Below are positions 20,445 through 24,658 of a stretch of DNA of 24,658 nucleotides, in pieces; position 1 is the first letter of the stretch, and each line of letters begins with the position of its first letter. Source of the stretch: DASRHY01 sp046765875. GTDB taxonomy: Bacteria; Actinomycetota; Actinomycetes; Propionibacteriales; Kribbellaceae. The translations under genes were made by a program, and so were the position numbers. The notes under the pieces were generated by a model. The model worked only from the letters and a program-made list of their open reading frames with translations, was not told the origin of the DNA and ran no database searches. The stretch covers positions 1 to 24,658 of the forward strand of contig JBKPSJ010000281.1 in assembly GCA_046765875.1 (NCBI GenBank). Direction: 5' to 3'.

Positions 20445-21883
20445 TGGCCCGGGCTGGTCTTGGCCTCGCGCCAGACCCGCTCGAACGGCAGCCGCCAGGC
20501 CGCCGGCGCGACCAGCTGGTGGATCTGGTTCGGCCCCCACGATCCCGGGTTGTACGGCCGGACCACCGGCGGGTTGTCCAGCAACGGCTGCGACAGCTCC
20601 CACAGTCTCTCGATGCCGAGCGCGGTGGTGAACAGCGTCCGCTCGCCGCGGATCGCGTCGTAGATCAGCCGCTCGTACGCCTCCAGCACGGAGCCGGCCC
20701 AGTCGGTCTCCTGGACCGAGAACTGCATCGACAACTTGTCCAGGTGCATGCCCGGCCCGGGCCGCTTGCCGTAGAACGACAACGACATCCGGGGCGTGTC
20801 CGACAGGTCGAAGGTCAAGTGGTCCGGCCCGTGGTCGCCGATGCCCGACCGCGGCGGGAACATCGACCGCGGCGGTTCCTTGAATGCGATGGAGATGATC
20901 CGCGAGCTCTCGGCCAGCCGCTTACCGGTACGCAGGAAGAACGGCACCCCCGCCCAGCGCCAGTTGTCGATGTAGGCCGCCAGCGCGACGAACGTCTCTG
21001 TCTCCGACTCGGGATCCACGCCACGCTCGTCGCGATACCCGACGTACTGACCGCGGACCACCTTCGCCGGGTCGATCGACTCCATCGAACGGAAGACCTT
21101 GTCCTTCTCCTCGCCGATCGCGCCCGGCTCCAGGGCGGCCGGCGGCTCCATCGCGGTGAACGCGAGGATCTGGAACAGGTGTGTGACGACCATGTCCCGG
21201 TACGCGCCGGTGGCTTCGTAGAACTCCGTACGCTGCTCGATCCCGAGCGTCTCCGGTACGTCTATCTGGATGTGGTCGATGTGGTTGCGGTGCCAGATCG
21301 GCTCGAAAAGGCCGTTGGCGAACCGGAAGGCCAGGATGTTCTGCGCGGCCTCCTTGCCGAGGAAGTGATCGATCCGGAAGATCTGCTCCTCCGCGAAGAC
21401 CTCGTGCAGCCGCGCGTTCAGCTCGACAGCGGTACGCAGGTCGGTGCCGAACGGCTTCTCCATCACGATCCGGCTGCGCTCGACCAGCCCGGCCGCGTCG
21501 ATCGTGCGTACCACCGGCAGCGCGGCCGACGGCGGCACGCTCAGGTAGTGCAGCCTTCGCGGGTCCGGCACGCCGAACTTCTTCTCCACCTCGATGACCG
21601 TGGCACGCAGCGCCTGGGGACCGCCGGAGTGCGGCGCCCAGTCCAGCAGCGACGCGAAGGTCGCCCAGTCCTCGGCGCTGATCTCGTGCTCGCTGAACTC
21701 GCGTACCGCCTTCTCGGCCACGTCGACGAAGCCTTCGCGGTCAAGCTCGTCGACCGCGGTGCCGACGATCCGCAGGTCGCCGAGCAGACCGGTCTGGTGC
21801 AGGTGCAGCAGGCCGGGCAGCAGTTTGCGGCGGGACAGATCACCCGTCGCCCCGTAGAGGATGATCGTCGTCGGAACACTCAT
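20441..21883 (-). CDS. zwf: Glucose-6-phosphate 1-dehydrogenase
   Basis: The 480-aa enzyme oxidises glucose 6-phosphate to 6-phosphogluconolactone, making NADPH. It has the dinucleotide motif GATGDLSRRKLLPGL (11-25), VMEKPFGTDL (141-150), the substrate signature RIDHFLGKE (170-178) with Asp172, His173 and Lys177, and a YRDMVVTHLFQIL segment carrying the catalytic histidine. Start ATG 21883 (MSVPTTIILYG) is the family start, with GGTGGG as a weak ribosome site; the 18 codons upstream are not conserved in appearance. It is not next to tal/tkt/opcA as the main actinobacterial zwf usually is, so it may be a second G6PDH. Confidence 0.96.
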   Translation of the reverse strand: MSVPTTIILYGATGDLSRRKLLPGLLHLHQTGLLGDLRIVGTAVDELDREGFVDVAEKAVREFSEHEISAEDWATFASLLDWAPHSGGPQALRATVIEVEKKFGVPDPRRLHYLSVPPSAALPVVRTIDAAGLVERSRIVMEKPFGTDLRTAVELNARLHEVFAEEQIFRIDHFLGKEAAQNILAFRFANGLFEPIWHRNHIDHIQIDVPETLGIEQRTEFYEATGAYRDMVVTHLFQILAFTAMEPPAALEPGAIGEEKDKVFRSMESIDPAKVVRGQYVGYRDERGVDPESETETFVALAAYIDNWRWAGVPFFLRTGKRLAESSRIISIAFKEPPRSMFPPRSGIGDHGPDHLTFDLSDTPRMSLSFYGKRPGPGMHLDKLSMQFSVQETDWAGSVLEAYERLIYDAIRGERTLFTTALGIERLWELSQPLLDNPPVVRPYNPGSWGPNQIHQLVAPAAWRLPFERVWREAKTSPGH

Positions 21884-21924
21884 ACCCACCAGCGTCCCAA
21901 ACCCGGGTTGGCACCGAAAGCTGG

Positions 21925-21939
21925 GCGTGCGCCGCACGC
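21925..21939 (-). terminator. Hairpin between guaB3 and zwf
   Basis: GCGTGC and GCACGC make a 6-bp perfect stem with a 3-base loop, about 45 bases after the guaB3 stop. No U tract follows. It may separate guaB3 from zwf transcription. Confidence 0.35.
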
Positions 21940-21984
21940 GCCGACCACATGAACCCGTCCCGGTCGTCGGTCGCCACCGGCGGC

Positions 21985-23091
21985 CTACCCGACGACGACC
22001 TCGACGCGCTGGAACTCCTTGAGCTCGGTATACCCGGTCGTGGCCATCGCCCGGCGGAGCGCACCGACCAGGTTCATCGTGCCGTCCGGCACCCTCGACG
22101 GTCCGAACAGGATCTCCTCCATCGTCCCGGTCACGCCGACCTCAACCCGCTCACCGCGGGGCAGGTGCTGGTGCCAAGCCTCGGCGCCCCAGTGGTACCC
22201 GCCGCCCGGCGCGTCCGAGGCCCGGGCCAGCGGGGAGCCGACCATCACCGCGTCTGCCCCGCACGCGATCGCCTTGGTCAGGTCGCCGGACCGGCCGACC
22301 GACCCGTCCGCGATCACGTGTACGTACCTGCCGCCGGACTCGTCCATGTAGTCACGCCGGGCCGCTGCCACGTCCGCGACCGCCGAGGCCATCGGTACGG
22401 CGACACCGAGCACGGTGCGAGTGGTGTGCGCCGCCCCGCCGCCGAACCCGACCAGCACGCCGGCGGCACCGGTGCGCATCAGGTGCAGCGCGGCCTGGTG
22501 CGTCGCGCATCCGCCGACGATCACCGGTACGTCGAGGTCGTAGATGAACTGCTTCAGATTGAGCGGCTCGGCCTGGCCGGAAACGTGCTCGGCCGACACC
22601 GTCGTACCGCGGATCACGAACAGGTCGACACCGGCGTCGACCACGTGCTTGGCGTACTGCCTGGTGCGCTGCGGCGACAATGCGCCCGCCACCGTGACGC
22701 CGGAGTCGCGGATCTCCTGGACCCGCTGCGAGATCAGTTCGGGCTTGATCGGCTCGGAGTAGATCTCCTGGAGCCGAGCGGTCGCTGCTTCCTTGTCGAG
22801 CGAGCTGATCTCGGCCAGCAGCGGCGTGGGCTCCTCGTACCGGGTCCACAGGCCCTCGAGATTCAGTACGCCGAGTCCGCCGGCCTTGCCGAGCGCGATC
22901 GCCGTTGCCGGCGACATCACCGAGTCCATCGGCGCGGCCATGATCGGCAACTCGAACCGGTACGCGTCGATCTGCCAGGCCACCGAGACCTCCTCGGGAT
23001 CCCGGGTCCGCCGCGACGGCACGATCGCGATGTCGTCGAAGGCGTAAGCGCGCCGCCCCCGCTTGGCCCGCCCGATCTCGATCTCGTTCAC
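21985..23091 (-). CDS. guaB3: GuaB3-family IMP dehydrogenase-related protein
   Basis: The 368-aa TIM-barrel protein has no CBS domains and shows the family blocks NEIEIGRAKRGRRAYAF, DDIAIVPSRRTRDPEEVS, LPIMAAPMDSVMSP, GGLGVLNLEGLW and IADGSVGRSGDLTKAI. Where IMPDH has GVGPGSICTTR, this protein has GFGGGAAHTTR, so the catalytic loop Cys position is His. A conserved-looking Cys is nearby in GGCATHQAA. GuaB3 proteins have been reported with different activities (IMPDH-like in cyanobacteria; uncertain in actinobacteria), so the reaction is left open. The start is set at GTG 23091, six bases after a TAATCT -10, rather than GTG 23097, which touches that hexamer. It lies downstream of guaB2 on the same strand, as in mycobacteria. 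Confidence 0.92.
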   Translation of the reverse strand: MNEIEIGRAKRGRRAYAFDDIAIVPSRRTRDPEEVSVAWQIDAYRFELPIMAAPMDSVMSPATAIALGKAGGLGVLNLEGLWTRYEEPTPLLAEISSLDKEAATARLQEIYSEPIKPELISQRVQEIRDSGVTVAGALSPQRTRQYAKHVVDAGVDLFVIRGTTVSAEHVSGQAEPLNLKQFIYDLDVPVIVGGCATHQAALHLMRTGAAGVLVGFGGGAAHTTRTVLGVAVPMASAVADVAAARRDYMDESGGRYVHVIADGSVGRSGDLTKAIACGADAVMVGSPLARASDAPGGGYHWGAEAWHQHLPRGERVEVGVTGTMEEILFGPSRVPDGTMNLVGALRRAMATTGYTELKEFQRVEVVVG

Positions 23092-23097
23092 CCGCAC

Positions 23098-23126
23098 AGA
23101 TTATCCGTCCCACACCTGCGGTCAGA
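23098..23126 (-). promoter_or_regulatory. Promoter of guaB3, leaderless
   Basis: On the minus strand TCTGAC (23126-23121), a 17-base spacer and TAATCT (23103-23098) precede GTG 23091 by six bases. The -35 lies inside one arm of a 13-bp inverted repeat. Confidence 0.55.
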
Positions 23127-23200
23127 ACTCGCTCCGGCCACCGCGGCCTGCCGTCCCGCCCGCCGCACGCCGGATCGGCGAAGGGGATTCTGACCGCAGG
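23115..23200. repeat. 13-bp perfect inverted repeat between guaB2 and guaB3
   Basis: CCTGCGGTCAGAA at 23115-23127 and TTCTGACCGCAGG at 23188-23200 are exact reverse complements separated by 60 bases. The inner region has smaller stems (GGCC/GGCC and GCCG/CGGC). One arm covers the guaB3 -35 region; the other lies 30 bases past the guaB2 stop. Confidence 0.6.
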
Positions 23201-23229
23201 AGTGATACGGGTGGCCGAAAGCGCGATCG

Positions 23230-24658
23230 TCAGCGGCCGGAGTAGTTGGGCGCCTCGACGGTCATCTGGATGTCGTGCGGGTGCGACTCCTGCAGGCCCG
23301 CGGCGGTGATCCGGACGAAGGTGCCCTTCTCCTGCAGTTCGGGGATGGTCCGCGAACCGCAGTAGAACATCGACTGCTTCAGGCCGCCGATCAGCTGGTG
23401 CGCGACGGCCGACAGCGGCCCGCGGTACGGCACCTGGCCCTCGACGCCCTCCGGGATAAGCTTCTCGTCGCTGGCCACGTCGGCCTGGTAGTAGCGGTCC
23501 TTCGAGTACGACTTGTGCAGCCCGCGAGACTGCATCGCGCTGAGCGAGCCCATCCCCCGGTAGGTTTTGAACTGCTTGCCGTTGATGAAGACCAGGTCGC
23601 CCGGCGACTCCTCGCAGCCGGCCAGTAACGAGCCGAGCATCACCGTGTCCGCGCCGGCCACCAGCGCCTTGGCGATGTCGCCGGAGTACTGCAGCCCGCC
23701 GTCGCCGATCACCGGCACCCCGGCCGGCTTACAGGCCAGCGCCGCGTCGTAGATCGCTGTCACCTGCGGTACGCCGACGCCGGCCACCACCCGGGTCGTA
23801 CAGATGCTGCCCGGCCCGACCCCGACCTTGACGCCGTCCGCCCCGGCCTCGACCAGGGCCGCAGCGCCCGCACGGGTGGCGACGTTGCCGCCGATCACGT
23901 CGACGTCGCGGGCCGCCGGTTCCGCCTTGAGCTTGCGGATCATGTCCAGCTGGGCGCGCGAATGGCCGTGCGCGGTGTCCACGACGAGCACGTCGACGCC
24001 TGCCTCGATCAGGGTCATCGCCCGCTTCCAGGCCTCGCCGAAGAACCCGATCGCCGCGCCGACGACGAGCCGGCCGCGGGCGTCCTTGGTCGCCAGCGGG
24101 AACTGCTCCCGCTTGACGAAGTCCTTGAGCGTGATCAGCCCGGTCAGCCGGCCGGACTCGCCCACCAGCGGCAGCTTCTCGACCTTGTGCCGGCGCAGCA
24201 GCGCCATTGCGTCGTCGGCGGAGATGCCCTGCGGCGCGGTCACCAGCGGCTGCGGAGTCATCACCTCGCGGACCAGCCGGGAGGTGTCCTGCTCGAACCG
24301 CATGTCCCGGTTGGTCACGATGCCGACGAGCACGCCGTTCGCGTCCACCACGGGTACGCCGGAGATGCGGTAGTGCGCGCACATCGCGTCGGCCTCGGCG
24401 ATCGTCGCGTCCGGTCCGATCGTGATCGGCTGCGCGATCATCCCGGCCTCGGACCGCTTCACCAGATCGACCTGCTGGGCCTGGTCCTCGATCGACAGGT
24501 TCCGGTGCAGGACGCCGAGCCCGCCCTGCCGGGCCATCGCGATCGCCATCCGGGCCTCGGTGACGGTGTCCATCGCGCTGGACAGCAGCGGGATGTTCAC
24601 CTCGATGTTGCGGCTGACCCGGCTCCGGGTGCTGACCTCGGACGGGATGACGTCGGAC
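23230..24658 (-). CDS. guaB: IMP dehydrogenase, 5' end outside the window
   Basis: At least 476 codons are present; the frame stays open to the right edge and reads SDVIPSEVSTRSRVSRNIEV before NIPLLSSAMDTVTEARMA, so the start lies beyond 24658. It converts IMP to XMP with NAD+, the step before GuaA. Seen are the substrate strand SSAMDTVTEARMAIAMARQGGL in outline, two CBS modules (about PITIGPDATIAEADAM to GIVTNRDMRF, and VREVMTPQPLVT to LITLKDFVK), the catalytic-Cys loop GVGPGSICTTRVVAG, DGGLQYSGDIAKAL, and the flap YRGMGSLSAM. The C-terminus is normal (EAPNYSGR). This is the guaB2-type main IMPDH. It is followed by guaB3 after 138 bases. Confidence 0.96.
   Translation of the reverse strand, partial: SDVIPSEVSTRSRVSRNIEVNIPLLSSAMDTVTEARMAIAMARQGGLGVLHRNLSIEDQAQQVDLVKRSEAGMIAQPITIGPDATIAEADAMCAHYRISGVPVVDANGVLVGIVTNRDMRFEQDTSRLVREVMTPQPLVTAPQGISADDAMALLRRHKVEKLPLVGESGRLTGLITLKDFVKREQFPLATKDARGRLVVGAAIGFFGEAWKRAMTLIEAGVDVLVVDTAHGHSRAQLDMIRKLKAEPAARDVDVIGGNVATRAGAAALVEAGADGVKVGVGPGSICTTRVVAGVGVPQVTAIYDAALACKPAGVPVIGDGGLQYSGDIAKALVAGADTVMLGSLLAGCEESPGDLVFINGKQFKTYRGMGSLSAMQSRGLHKSYSKDRYYQADVASDEKLIPEGVEGQVPYRGPLSAVAHQLIGGLKQSMFYCGSRTIPELQEKGTFVRITAAGLQESHPHDIQMTVEAPNYSGR

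Noticed and set aside
1..24658. tRNA, rRNA, CRISPR array, prophage or toxin-antitoxin locus
   Set aside because: Read on both strands; no cloverleaf, rRNA core, regular repeat-spacer pattern or phage gene was seen.

Overview
The window looks like chromosome from a high-G+C actinomycete. GTG starts are common, genes are packed with 4-base GTGA/ATGA overlaps, and several genes have a TAnnnT -10 hexamer 6-8 bases before the start codon, suggesting leaderless transcripts. Gene content (actinobacterial biotin operon with bsaP, guaB2-guaB3, ChoD-like oxidase, GabD2-like dehydrogenase, intein-bearing Rv2578c-type radical SAM protein) fits a Kribbella-like member of the Propionibacteriales/Nocardioidaceae. 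That placement is inference from gene families; no rRNA is present.

Layout. 1-457: decayed N-terminal half of an IS110-family transposase (two frameshifts) running off the left edge. 805-5133: accessory region with a SAM methyltransferase, a short Erm/KsgA-like methyltransferase, a CapA-like lipoprotein, an MFS exporter and the remnant of its ArsR-type regulator. The regulator has lost its DNA-binding domain, but a perfect 20-bp palindrome remains. 5188-5955: methionine aminopeptidase. 5965-7473: radical SAM protein whose third cluster cysteine is interrupted by a mini-intein, under a perfect LexA (SOS) box. 7696-8561: coupled pair, an HTH protein resembling streptomycete 'HSP18 regulators' plus a 79-aa protein. 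8613-14360: one minus-strand run bioB-bsaP-bioA-bioF-bioD-guaA, each junction overlapping. 14361-14647: intergenic region with competing hairpins, possibly a plus-strand small RNA. 14648-17910: gabD2-choD pair. 18026-20444: a helical protein of unknown function and a DinB/MDMPI-SnoaL fusion. 20441-24658: zwf, guaB3 and the 5'-truncated guaB2, all on the minus strand.

How they fit. The biotin operon makes biotin from KAPA precursors and runs into guaA, whose own -10 hexamer lies inside the end of bioD. guaA, guaB2 and guaB3 supply and balance GMP. zwf feeds NADPH and pentose phosphates. The gabD2-choD pair joins an aldehyde dehydrogenase to a flavin alcohol/sterol oxidase that also carries a ferredoxin-like cysteine motif. 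In mycobacteria choD, guaB3 and guaB2 are also close neighbours (from memory), so this is an old neighbourhood with a biotin operon placed between choD and guaA.

Most interesting points: the LexA-box/intein/radical-SAM/possible clamp-motif combination at 5965-7499, the regulator remnant with an intact palindrome beside map, and the mutually exclusive hairpins at 14523-14645.
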